Positions 51,880 to 63,520 of a DNA stretch of 64,000 nucleotides are shown here, in pieces. A program made the position numbers and the translations under genes. Source of the stretch: Alitta virens. Taxonomy: Eukaryota; Annelida; Polychaeta; Phyllodocida; Nereididae. The DNA lies in the NCBI GenBank assembly GCA_932294295.1, contig OW028575.1, positions 14,016,058-14,080,057 on the forward strand. The letters run 5' to 3'. Position 1 is the first letter of the stretch. Each line of letters opens with the position of its first letter. The notes under the pieces are model-generated. The model worked only from the letters and a program-made list of their open reading frames with translations. It did no database searches and was not told the DNA's origin.

Positions 51880-54800
51880 GATGAGGGTCGCAATGTTTAC
51901 GAGCGAGCCATCTGCCCAAATGGGAACAATAGACAGCAGTCGATAGGAGGAGAATGAAGCTCAGTGCTGGGGGAGGGGGTGAGGGGGAGGAGCCTTGGTT
52001 TCGAAGGGGTGGTTTGGGGCTGACAGGGTGAAATGGAAATTATAAGGTTGTTATGCCGTAGAATAGACAGCAATATTTTATCACAGTAGATCACACTAAC
52101 CTAATAGATCGTTTCAGATAAGTATAATTGCATCTAGCCTAGTGTAGTAATGTACCCCAATAATCGAATTGTAAATATTCCACTATTTTAAATTAACGAA
52201 ACGATATTTTTTAATTTTGTACACAAGAAGAAATCTGGATACCTATTATCATTAATACATTATGTCACCCACTCCATCTGTCAGTTATTTGACTTTTGTT
52301 ACCCACAACTCCTGTCATAGGGCTTTCATCAATTAAGAATAGTATCTATAATAGTATTTAGCAAAAGCAAGAAATGCCAAATGACACACCAACATCTGCA
52401 AGTTAACTGATAATAGATTTGACAATTAGTGTCTGACACATGATACAATAGTCAATCCATTGTGCCTAAAGACAAAATTGCCACACAGAGTGCAAACTGT
52501 CATCACAACCATCAAACTGCCATGCATTGGTGTCTTGTGGTTTGACAAGAACACAACGACACAGATGCCCCCTCATCATCATGTGTGTCTGGGAGCATCA
52601 GTTGCACCTGCCCTGTCCAACAACTAACACAAAACACATTGGAGACCCCACAAACAAGCCAGCCTCCCATCTCATATTCTTGCCAAGCAATTATTTGAGC
52701 AAGTGTTTGAGCAGCTTTTCATCATGTCATGAGGTCTTTGTGTCCAGTCCATAGCAAACCAGTTGACCCAATTCATTGACCATCAAATGGCCAAAGGTCA
52801 ACAAGGGCAATAAACTCAGCTGCTGGATTGCTGCAATCAGTAAACTAGCACAGACTTGTTAAGCTGTTCAATGAGTAATTGAGCTTTTGAATTTCCTCCT
52901 AATCCCATTGATGCATGGTAAACATACATATCATGATGAGAAACTAATTTTAAACCGATTAATATGAAGCCAGGTGTCAGATACTAGTGATCAATTTCCC
53001 CATATCGCACTGCATGAAGATATACAGCAATCAAGTAGCTGCACAGACAGATTTATGGTTTCAACAACACACTACAATCGTGTCAGCCGATGAGATGTGA
53101 TTGGTGATGAATCACCATGGAGTCATGAGTAGACTCTATGGAATCGCAATGTGATGATAATGCAACATCAGCATCAGTTAGAGAAAATGTATAACAAACC
53201 ACCTTGTACTTAATTGGTGTCTTTGGCTGAGGCAAGTACAAGACTAAATCACGTGTATTGTGTAACATGGTGCAGACTCAAACATTGAGACATCTAACAA
53301 ATTGATTTGGGTCAAATAATTTCGTTGTCATTTTCTAACAAGAGTCACATTATATAACGCACTTACTATTATTACTCACATATCAAGACCTTTAATACTA
53401 TTTTGTGCGTCACTAGACGGTTTTTCATTTTTTGCAGCACTGCAGTAAATGCAATATGCATCAGGCTATATATAAATATGCGCAGACCTGCTTTTTTATT
53501 GAACATTTTTTCTAAGCAATAGTGCAGACCTAATCCCAAATCCCATTTGATCAGGGAGCACTAAGCTTATAAGGCAGCAACATGGTTAATTCGGGATTGC
53601 CTAGTTCACCTGACAGAGGTTAATCCAGCTCATCAGGTGTATGATAAGATGACATGGGTGCACCTGATTGCTCCTGCTGCTGAGGGGAGGATGCATCAGT
53701 ACTTAAGTCATCACTGTCATAAAGGGTCAGTAAGCTCGTCAGTGGGGGGAGCATGCAATTTGCAGAACATTGCAATGATGGCCGTTTTCACTGAACCCAA
53801 TTACAGGAATTTAGGTAATATATTGTGTAAGATAAAGTAACCAATCTGCAATAGCAGACACTGTAGGAACAATATGACTACTATATATAAATGTTTAACT
53901 TTAGATATAGGTCTGACAGTTCGTGTTATAGTTCATCTTATAATTATCAGAGCAAATACATCTAACTTGTCCGAAAGGCGTGCTTCAATATTTCGTCAAC
54001 AACTCAATATTTGTGCAAACTTCATCTACATTTTTATATATTTATTTCAGATTGCTCGTTTCAGCTGTTTGGTAAGCAGGTCACCTCGAAATACAAATCT
54101 AGAACATTTACTTGGAGGAATCTCAGCATATTACTGTTCATATCACATATCACAATCCATTACATGAAGTGTTGGTGCAAGGAAAGTGTTCTTAAAAGCT
54201 AATATTTCATGTATCAACAGAATGAATGTATACAATTATGAAGTGCCACTCTCATATGGGAAGCACCATTTCTTCACCTTTTAAAATATATTCACCAGCT
54301 AAAGTCATTACATGAAGAGGAGCCATTTATAGCCATTACAGCAAATACATCAGGCATAGAGTATAAGTAGGGCATGGTGCACTGCATTGCAACATTATGA
54401 GTGTCGATCATGGCTTCAGTACTATGCCAGCAGGTCAGATGAGTGCCGATTACTGTACATATGACGGCAATGGTGCATATAAATCACAAATTAACCGTTT
54501 TCCTATCCAGTTATGGTGTAACACACAAATAACCCATGTTTGGTTAATACACGTTCTATGCATTTGTGTACATTAAAAATATTATGGTCTAGCATGTATG
54601 GCTCCAGTGAGTGGAACTGAATAGCATGTCGTCAAACTTCCTGTTTCTGACCAAGTTGACAATGATGGATATTACTGAGATCATATGATTTCAAAACCAA
54701 AGTAAGCAGTTGACTTCTCTAAAGATGAGACAATTGCCACAGACTCAAGCTAGGTAAATTGGAGTTACAGATTAGGTCACATTTTAGGGGTTTCAAGACA

Positions 54801-57800
54801 GGGTTCCAGAGCAATATCCCAGCAGAATCCCTCAACCATAACATTCGCATTTCAAGCCACCCACTTCACAAACAAGCTGACAATTAAAAACCCCATATAC
54901 CAGAATAACAAGCCACCATGGTATTTAGACTTTTCAACCTTTCTGAGGTAGAAAGTAACATTCAACAAAAACAGAGAAGCAGAATCCAACAGTTGGCACG
55001 AAAAACACATTGACTTTTGCCCCAGGTGAAATTTTTCAGAGTTCAATTAATTTCAAATAATTTACTTTCAAATGGAAAGAGAGAATCCATCATTTTAACC
55101 CTCCATGTTTGAATTCCCACCAGCCACTGCTCTTACATGTACTTATATCCACAGATAGCTAGCAAAAAGAGATGTAATATAGCCTCCTATAAGCTGCAGA
55201 ATAAACACTTGCTAAGCCACTCTTTCCGATTGAGTCATTCTGTATGCAATTTCACCAGTCAACATGATTCGCTAGTGTCCGGTTTCTTAAAATTTCTTAG
55301 CAAACCAGAAAACCTGACACTGCCCTCAAGAAATATGACTAGCATGGGATTTCAGCCATGCCAAACATCTTGCTAACAATCCTGCATACAACGCAAATGT
55401 GTATGTCTTGCAGGGAAGTCTTACTGTGGACACATACCACAACTAGGTACACCAGGATTCCTGGTATGCATTGAATGCAGCAAATCGAACCATTGAACTG
55501 GAATCTTGATCATGCACGTTTATCATGTCAGTCATAAAATAGTCTGATCGGGTTTCTGCATTCCCTTCATTAATATATTGTACAGTTGAGTTAACAACGA
55601 TAAAGATACTGGTCAGACATACATGACTGCTGCAGGAAATATGACAATTCTGTATTATGGAATGTCATATCGAAGCCTAAAGGAATCCCATTTTATTGTG
55701 CAACCCACATATTCATAACTATCCATAACCATATTTTTGCCAAACATAACTTTTCTCGAGGAAGCGGTTATAGCCAAGGGCAGTCTAGATATGGTTTTCT
55801 CCCTTCAAATGTTTGACCTTGTAATGTTCACAAGGTCAAAGACTTTCTTCACAGCATCCTTGGGGCAAAACACAAACGTGAGAAAGCGGTCGCTCCAGGT
55901 GCTGCGGACAATTGCCAAGAAAGGCCATTATGTCCACGGTATTGATAACAGAATTGAATTAATTCTCCAACTGGCCTGAAATATATAAATGTTGAGAAGG
56001 TCATGCTCATTCTTACTGTGAGAATACCAAACGACCAACTTTAGAGTGGTGGGTCATAACCACTTTCTGTATCGACTGAATGATTTATCATATATCTCAA
56101 GAGGGCAGTTGAGTGTCCCTGAGAAACCTGAAAATGTAGATTCATCCTCATGACATTAGGTCCTATATGCAATACAATTATTTATCCCCTTTATATACTA
56201 TATAATGATACATTAGCTTACATTATTGTGGAAAATATTTCCTGAAAACCTCTACAGTGAAACAGGTAAAACTGGACACATCATTAACCTTTATGGGGAT
56301 ATGTATACACGAATTAATTAGACATCCAACATAATATGATTAATGAAATTTCAAACCAACTGCACCCTGACAAGTCTAGCTGCATGGGAGTATGATTGGT
56401 GTATACATTTTTTTGCCTTTACGATGACACTTCTGTTGCCTAAATGCTAACAGTACCATGTCGTTTGAATGCAAACACTGAGCTCAGCTGAAACCACACC
56501 ACAAACCCAGCATGCTATTGTACATCTGGCGGCAGCAATTCGATCGTTGCCATAACAATGGACGACGTCATAATTACGATTGTTCCAATTGTTGCAATTG
56601 TTTTATTGCGTGCTAGTGAGCGTGCTGGTGACTGGCTCTGATCCAGGGTTGCTGGAACCAGTAGCATCTTGCCCCAAGGCAATACAGAGGCGAGGATCTC
56701 AAATCCGAACATAAACAGGCCAGTATGAACAGGTAAACTGTAGGTTGTGAGTAAAATCACTCATCTATAGCAGTGGCATTGTCACAGTAGGAGAGAAAGT
56801 CATTTTAAGCTGCAATTCAATTTCGCACACCTGACAGATCAAAGTGAAACGGTCCTATAGTGTCACACTTACAATTGTAAGTTAAGCTGGGTCAATTTAT
56901 GAGTGCTCGTACAATCACAGAAAGCACCCATATTGTAGCAAGGTTATTTCCAACACTGTACACTATATTTTTCAGTGCACAGAAATAGTTCACGAACATA
57001 CGTGTCTTGAAATAATCTTGAAAAATAATCTCAACCAGATATTTTCAAGTGATACGATGTAGTAAAAAATGCAATTCAATGTATGGCCTCTTTTTATAGT
57101 AAAAATAGAGCAATATCACGTTTGGTGCTTAAATGTATACCAATGTTAAGCAAAACAACTAAACAGGAATGGAAGTCATTGTAATAATGTACACTTGTTT
57201 TTTTTTAATGCTTTGCAGTAGCTTGCATTAGTTGCATAGCATGCATGGTCTCCCAATCAACCACTACAGCATAAAAATAAACATTTCCTTCACCACACGC
57301 ATCAATACATGGCAATGCTTCTGCAATGTCATTGATCACTGAGTGCCTAGTAGATGTGTCTAGGTTACATTCATGACAAGCCCTGTCCTTTATGAATTAA
57401 TGATGACACTCTGTTGGTGGTATGCCCAACACAACAGGTAAATCCCAAAGTCTGACATTTAAGAAGAAAATAACAACCATCTATACATGGAAATGTCACA
57501 GGCCTATTACTGCATGTGTATTCACCACAAAACTTGCAGTTTACGAAGTTTGATAATTTGTCTCTTTTTTTTCTTGGGACAAAACAGCAACTATGCACAT
57601 TGCAAGTTCACGAAAATTCATATGGGAAGACACCAATGGCTTCTATAATATGTTCGTATCAAATTACAACGTACATACAATACCTTATCTGGCAGTTTTA
57701 ATGTTTTTAAGAGAGTTCAGCAAACATTCTGAAGCTTCCTAACAACTCCTTTAAACTCACTGTAATACGTAATATGGTAATTATTAGTTTTAAACAAATC

Positions 57801-59125
57801 TCCAGAAAACTGGATGATTATGAAAAGCACGTAGGATTAATCAATTCTCACATCTGTTAAATTTCTGGAGAAAGGTCAATTTCACCCAATGGAATGCTCC
57901 AGTGTCCGCAATTAATTGTTTGGATACTAATTGTTTGCGATTAATTGTTGAGTACAATTTAAGCTGATCTGTCAATCATTCCATCTTATTGGCTGCTGAT
58001 GAGAGATTGCTTCAAGAAAATCCTTCAGAAAAGTGGATTCCTTAAATGTTCACACATGGATAGACTTAAGAAAAGGTCTTTAAGAATAAAGAGGGCCCTA
58101 GCCACAGCGTGGTTAGAGCAGGGAGGTAGAAGCCAGCCAAGCTGTTAAGCAAACACTTAAGCCAAATCGTCACTTAACACAGCTTGGTAACTAATGGGTT
58201 ACGGCTTTCATTCTTTATTATCTTAAATCATATACTATTGTTTGTGTTTGCCTAAATTTGCTAAATAGCCACTTATAACAACACTACCCAGCCCAGAACA
58301 ACTTCAGCCAATCTGCTTAGCTTGCTGATATAAACATAGCTTAATACAAATTTTAACTGCTAGACAAGAAGATAATAATTAAATTTTAAGTGCTTTTTTG
58401 TAAGCTACATCACATCTCTTGCATCATTGATTAAATCATAAAAACCAAATCTGAATCATATTTTAAATTCATGGTTTCCCGGTTGTATCAATATTAAACA
58501 TATACAAAATATCACTTGAATAAAACTGCATACAAATATAAAATTGCAGCAAACTTAAAGAGAAAGTGAATTGTTGCTACACACCCTAACCCCACCCACT
58601 TTTTTGCAGAAATAATTAAAGGTAAACTATGAAATTGGACCTTTTAGTAAATGGCCATTATCCTGTTGCGTTCTTTATGAAAATCCTTTTGCTACCTCTG
58701 TATGATCACAGTATGAGCACGAAAATGATTAAAAGGTCCCAGCATAAATCAAGGGCATTCTCTACAGTTAGAGGTCATTCGCATAATGCATTGCTGGTGG
58801 GGGAGACCCAGCACACAAGAGGCTTTATAAACAACACAAAAGGAATATTTCAAGGAAAAAGTATAACGGCAACATGGTAATGGGCAGTTCGCTTGGTTGA
58901 GCCAGCAGAATTTTACCAAAAAAGTAAAATTCTTCAGGCAAGTGTTTCAAAGTTGAGTACCAAACCACCTCAACTCTGAAGGGGTAACAAATTCAGACAT
59001 AATGCAATGTTATAAAACCGTTAACGTGGTTACAAGCAACATTAAACAATCATAGGTGCTGGAAGACATTACACGGCCCAGAATAATGACCCTATTTATT
59101 ACAGAGCTATAACTGGTTTGCGAAT
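51880..59125. other. No gene seen
   Basis: Intron-like sequence, mostly unique by eye. It contains three TAATTGTT motifs within 40 bp (57910-57950) and scattered AAGGTCA half-sites. Short ORFs occur on both strands, none with a family signature. Confidence 0.5.
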
Positions 59126-59220
59126 AACAAGAGGCCCAGATTCCAACAAGAGGCCCAGATTCCAACAAGAGGCCCAGATTCCAACAAGAGGCCCAGATTC
59201 CAACAAGAGGCCCAGATTCC
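59126..59220. repeat. Exact tandem repeat, 19 bp x 5
   Basis: Five perfect copies of AACAAGAGGCCCAGATTCC fill 95 bp with no substitution. Perfect identity implies recent expansion, and copy number probably varies between individuals. Confidence 0.95.
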
Positions 59221-59814
59221 AGCTGATCAGGTCTAAAACATCAATATCTCAAATCTCATAATAGAAATCAGATTCTTTTGTTGGAAGCGCACAATCATAA
59301 CACAATTTTTGTTGCATCACATCAGATTCACAGCAAAGTATTCGCACACCTGTTAAAGAGTATAAATACCTGTCCAGGTGTGCATAATATGGAGCCAGTG
59401 ACAAGGCAGGAACAGACTCATGACTCACAAAGAGCACCATTTTTTCTCCCTTCCTCTTAAGACATTTACAAGCCCTTCCATTGAGAAATTCTATTTAGAC
59501 CCTATCCAACGTGTCCTGTTTGACAAGATAACATTACATACATGCTATTCACATGTCACTTCAGATCAAGGTGTTGATTTACTGATACCACAGGAAACCT
59601 CTACCACAGCAATTAAATATTTATCCAAGAGTGGCATGGGTCTCTATGCCACTTGAATGCTCACTGAATTCTGAATGATATCCTCCACATGAAATGCATG
59701 CCACATTTGCCAGAATTAATTATGGACAATTAGCAATAATTTGTGGTGCACAAGTGTCAAAGATTATCTCTCATTTTTCCCCTGGGTACTCACGGACATG
59801 ACCATGGCCCTGAC

Positions 59815-59847
59815 CTTGGATGAACAGAGAATCTCTGTTCATCCAAG
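59815..59847. repeat. Perfect palindrome, 16-bp arms with 1-bp spacer
   Basis: CTTGGATGAACAGAGA (59815-59830) is followed by one A and then its exact reverse complement (59832-59847). CCCTGAC occurs on both sides, directly repeated. Likely a replication template-switch product. It may also extrude as a hairpin. Confidence 0.9.
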
Positions 59848-60910
59848 CCCTGACACAATGCAATTTACTATCAAACATCATGGATGAGTTTGTATTACTT
59901 CAGATATGGCTGCAATACTGCCTGAAAAGTCGACGAAATCTTGTTTTATGTTAAATTACAACATCTACCTATACAATAAATACTATGTGGAAGCAAAATT
60001 TGTTATCATTGGGGCTGCAATCCCCTTCTATTTGTTTTTCCCTTAAAAGTCAAGGATTTCTAAGAAGTTTTAAAATTATTACAGGTAGTGATTTCTGGAA
60101 ACAGGAATCTTATCGTTAACCCATAAACCTACACTTTAAGTTGCTACGTTTCTAGAAAATTGCCACATAACACTAGCCAACAGCTTGAAAAATGATAAAT
60201 GCCTTTCTTGATTTACAAAAGACATGATGAATGACTGAGGAACACTTGAGAAGAATTCAGGTATATTCATAAGAAATAGTGTTGGGTAGGGGCTACATTG
60301 TGTTATGCTTAGGGTTCACAAACAGGCATGCCTACAACATTAGGCACAATGAGCATCATTGGCCATTTTAGGCCACAGGCCATGGCCTTATTAGGGCACA
60401 CAGATATTCATGTGACTGACCAAAGGACCCAATAAGGCTTGACTGAATCCTCAGGCAAACTTTATATCACCTTTAAATCTTTCACACAAATATTTTCTCA
60501 GCTTCTGTTTAAATTATTAAAATAACGGTCATGTGACTTCCAGAATTAGCCAGTGCACATTCTAATGTTCAATAATAGATTCTATTTGGAACATGGCATG
60601 CTGTCCTTACAAAAGAAGGGTGGTCAACCATGACAAGGTCATGTTTATTATAACTGTTGATTTCATGTCAATAAATGCGCAGATAATTTAGCATGCAAGC
60701 AGTCCATGCCAGTGCTCTTTAAATAATAAGCCGGAGGTTAAACAACACTATCAATTGGCGCAATTAGCCCATATATTGTATGATACACAATGTGCAAGTG
60801 CACGTTCTGGTGGCTCCATGTTCAGACTTTGTGCACGGAATTAGGACAGCCCATTCCACTCATTCAGTCAAATCAAATCATCCCTTTTAAGATTTCTTTT
60901 TAATTTTTAA

Positions 60911-60933
60911 CCCCCCCCCCCCCAAAAAAAAAA
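60911..60933. repeat. C13 A10 tract
   Basis: Thirteen C directly followed by ten A on the plus strand. Confidence 0.95.
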
Positions 60934-61044
60934 CGTCATCTGTCACGTTTAGCCATGAATTAAAAGGGTTAACCCACGATTAAATGCGCCCTGTTGCTCA
61001 CAGAGGGAGCTCGATTTGCACAAGCTCATCACAATACAATCGAA

Positions 61045-61052
61045 TGACGTCA
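61045..61052. promoter_or_regulatory. Full CRE palindrome
   Basis: TGACGTCA within ATGACGTCACAAC, about 2.3 kb inside the transcribed region. A candidate CREB/ATF site only. Confidence 0.3.
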
Positions 61053-61469
61053 CAACTGACAATGCAATCCCCATGGCCGATCTAAAATGACCCAATGTTG
61101 ACCTGAGAGGCAGGTGTCCGAGGGAAAATCAAACACCCTGGGTTTCAGCTGATTTGTGCCATTCTACCCCGACAATTAATTTTTCACTTGAATGAACGCT
61201 TGTGCCTGTAGAGTTTAGTTCAATAGTTCATTGGATGGGATGACTGATAACACAGATTTTATTATTACTAGAAAAGTGAAAGATCCATATCTTGATGGCG
61301 GACCTGCACACAGCATAATGTGGTGCTAGCAAGTAGACAATGGGGGGGCATCAATTGTCACAACAGCTCTCTCAATGAGTGCTAGTGTCCCAAGCAGCAG
61401 AGAGTAGACACTACTAGGCAGCAACGGATTACAATTCTAGGCTGCAGTAGCCACAGACACTGGACTGAG

Positions 61470-61492
61470 ACACACACACACACACACACACA
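61470..61492. repeat. (CA)11 microsatellite
   Basis: Uninterrupted CA dinucleotide run. A C11 run follows at 61545-61555. Confidence 0.95.
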
Positions 61493-62879
61493 GTGAGTTC
61501 TAGGAATGGCACGCTGCTTGACACACAACAGTGAAACCCTAACTCCCCCCCCCCCTTACTAATTCCCAGGCCCCAGGGGATCCCAGCTTTGCACTCCCAC
61601 TCCCCCATTGTCTAGGGCAAATCCACTTCAGCCACCCCTTTTCACAAGGACCCTATCAATGCCTGCCACCCTAACATTGCCAATGCTTGCTTCTACAAAA
61701 CCACCAGACCAACGTTGAATACTAACTCCCCTATAAATGTTAGGAATTGTCAGCCCCCTTTTCAAGAAATACCCCCAATGCAAACCTGATATGGAGGATA
61801 TCATTGCTGAAAATCCACAAACCCACTCTGACAGACAGACATAGACCTAACTTCATGCATAAAGCATGGGAGCTAATAAATACTCAGTGGGTCACACTTG
61901 CAGCAAATTTGCCACAAATAATATGAAATGCGACATGCATTACTGTACATGGGAATTGGGAAATTCACACAGCAAGCAACAGCCTAACTCAGCTAATAGG
62001 TATACCCAGTGACCCAATACCATCTGACCGATATAGTGCACTATATATTGCCCACCAAAACAAATTGTCATCACGGAAATGAACTTATGCAGCCTCTAGG
62101 AGCCCTCGTATAAATTGTTAATGTCCCCAAAAAAGCCAACAGACCCAGTTTCTATGGAGCGAAACCACACTTTCTGCGTCAATTGATGAAAGTCCATGAA
62201 ATGTAATTCTATGGAACTGATAAGTATAACTCATGTTGCAAGTGGACAGTTTTTTTAATGTTGCTTTTTGTAATATTAAGTGCTATTATCTTAAGGGCTA
62301 TGTAAAGTGTGTTTATAGGGTTGCTATAATTATAGGTGCTAATCGAAAGTTTCTAATGCCAATTGTATTTCAACTAAGTGTTACGCTATATCTATTTTGC
62401 TCTAAATTGTGTCCCGTCCATACGTACATGTAAATATTAAATTGATGCTAGATATATGTAGATACTAGCTTAATTGAATGTAGTTGCCTTTGGAATGTTT
62501 TACTAAAATTCATATATAATTTGTTTTATTTGTTTTTCTTTTGTGTGTTCTTTGTGGCACATGTATCCTGTGTGATTTTTTTCGATGAAATTAAAAGCAT
62601 ATAGGCCTATACATGTAAATGATATGAAATTAGTGCAAAACTACCCCAAAAAATTTAATAATGACAAAATGTCTGCTGAAGATGCAAACTTATCCAACTG
62701 CGTGGTAAATCATTGAAACTGTTTAGCAGTTGTTACTATGACATGTTATTTATGTTTATGGGAGTATATTGTTTAAATTCCACCAACGCAATAGAAATAC
62801 CAAGAAAAAAGGTTTCATGTTGAACTGAAGCTGCTATTCAAGTATCTATAGAGCTCTGCAGTAGTCGCCAGCCTAGCTG

Positions 62880-63255
62880 CCATGTAGGCTGCAGCATCAG
62901 CAAGCAGCACCTTCTACGTCACTGCTGATGGTTCGATGGCAGCGCCAAAAGCAGCTAGCACGGAGTAAGGCAAACGACCGCCAAAAATCCTCGCCTAAAT
63001 ATGTTAACGTTTTGAGCCCCGTTGCTAGAATAGAACATACATTTTTGGCAACGTTTTCTTCAATAATTGCTACAATTTTGCAACCATGACATAAGCAGAC
63101 GACGTGCTCCAATCAATTCTTGCATGCAATCACTGTGACCGCCTCGTCCTCTCAGGCAAGCCGCCGGCCTTCATGCAGCCAGCCTCAAAATGCTGCTATA
63201 AATTCTAAAGCAAAGCTTGATACGCCTTCCAAAAATCATAACAGCGTAAAATAAG
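62880..63255. other. CpG-richer start of the intron
   Basis: Sequence just downstream of the signal-peptide exon is GC- and CpG-richer than the rest of the intron and carries a half-CRE (TACGTCAC) near 62917. This extends the promoter-type composition into the first part of the intron. A minus ORF here (62897-63112) has no recognisable domain. Confidence 0.35.
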
Positions 63256-63261
63256 ACTTAC

Positions 63262-63316
63262 TTGATAGCAGCCCCAATAGCACGACGAAAAACTTGCATC
63301 CAAATAGTGATTCCAT
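63262..63316 (-). CDS. First coding exon encoding a signal peptide (gene partial)
   Basis: On the minus strand an ATG lies in a very good Kozak context (CCCACCATGG) and opens 18 codons plus one base, MESLFGCKFFVVLLGLLS, before an excellent splice donor (CAA|GTAAGTC, donor bases at 63256-63261). The peptide has the form of a signal peptide: a short n-region with one Lys at residue 8 and a hydrophobic core (FFVVLLGLL). The protein should therefore enter the secretory pathway, as a secreted or type I membrane protein. The exon ends in phase 1. A signal-peptide exon with a phase 1 junction and a very long first intron is common in cell-surface proteins built from phase 1-1 domain exons, for example immunoglobulin-superfamily adhesion molecules, but the family cannot be named from 18 residues. 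No in-frame ATG lies in the short leader before this one. The rest of the protein is encoded beyond position 1 or in exons I could not recognise. Confidence 0.75.
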
Positions 63317-63369
63317 GGTGGGAAAATAGGAGAACTAGCCAGTAGATCCACGAACCTTTACTAGCGACT
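63317..63369 (-). other. Probable short 5' leader (5' UTR)
   Basis: Minus-strand sequence between an initiator match (TCAGTC, 63366-63371, with the A at 63369) and the start codon. It is 53 nt long and contains no ATG, which suits cap-proximal initiation at the MESLF start. The transcription start is inferred from the initiator motif only, and a start further right is possible. Confidence 0.35.
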
Positions 63370-63520
63370 GAGTTGCCAGTTGCCGTCAGTGTAGGGGGCG
63401 CCAGCGCACGTCCACATCAAAACGAGGTTGGAGTCTCTGCTCAGGCGTCTCCAATCTGCCCAGCCAGCCGTGACGCATGTTCCCACTCCGCATTATACAA
63501 TTTTGAAATTAATTGTTGCA
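63370..63520 (-). promoter_or_regulatory. Candidate promoter of the signal-peptide gene
   Basis: This stretch is visibly richer in G+C and CpG than the intron. Going upstream on the minus strand it holds a CTCF-like core (AGGGGGCGCC, 63394-63403 on the plus strand), several CpGs, a half-CRE-like TGACGCA (plus strand, 63471-63477) and a TATA-like TATAATGC (about 63491-63498). An initiator match, TCAGTC, sits at 63366-63371. These fit a core promoter firing leftwards into the signal-peptide exon. The TATA-like element is about 125 bp from that initiator, too far for a standard pair, so there may be two starts. Confidence 0.45.
63386..63478 (-). other. Possible upstream ORF, 30 codons
   Basis: If transcription starts to the right of 63478, the leader would carry an ATG at 63478-63476 opening 30 codons that close with TGA at 63388-63386, upstream of the signal-peptide ATG. 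The peptide matches nothing I recognise. It would be absent from a transcript starting at the 63369 initiator, so it would matter only with alternative start sites. Confidence 0.2.

Larger units (their letters stand above)
1..63261 (-). other. Very long first intron (left end outside the window)
   Basis: The signal-peptide exon ends at a consensus donor (63261-63256), and no convincing coding exon follows on the minus strand down to position 1. The open frames in this span are short, lack recognisable domains, and overlap on both strands as expected by chance in non-coding DNA. Two recursive splice sites on the same strand (44539/44540 and 16484/16485) indicate that the span is one intron removed in steps. 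Repeats and transposon relics are scattered through it. I cannot exclude a small exon that lacks a Met or a family signature. Confidence 0.6.

Noticed and set aside
53600..53630. CTCTGTCAG next to GTGAAC on the minus strand
   Set aside because: Short pyrimidine tract and weak donor. Below the quality of the two accepted ratchets.
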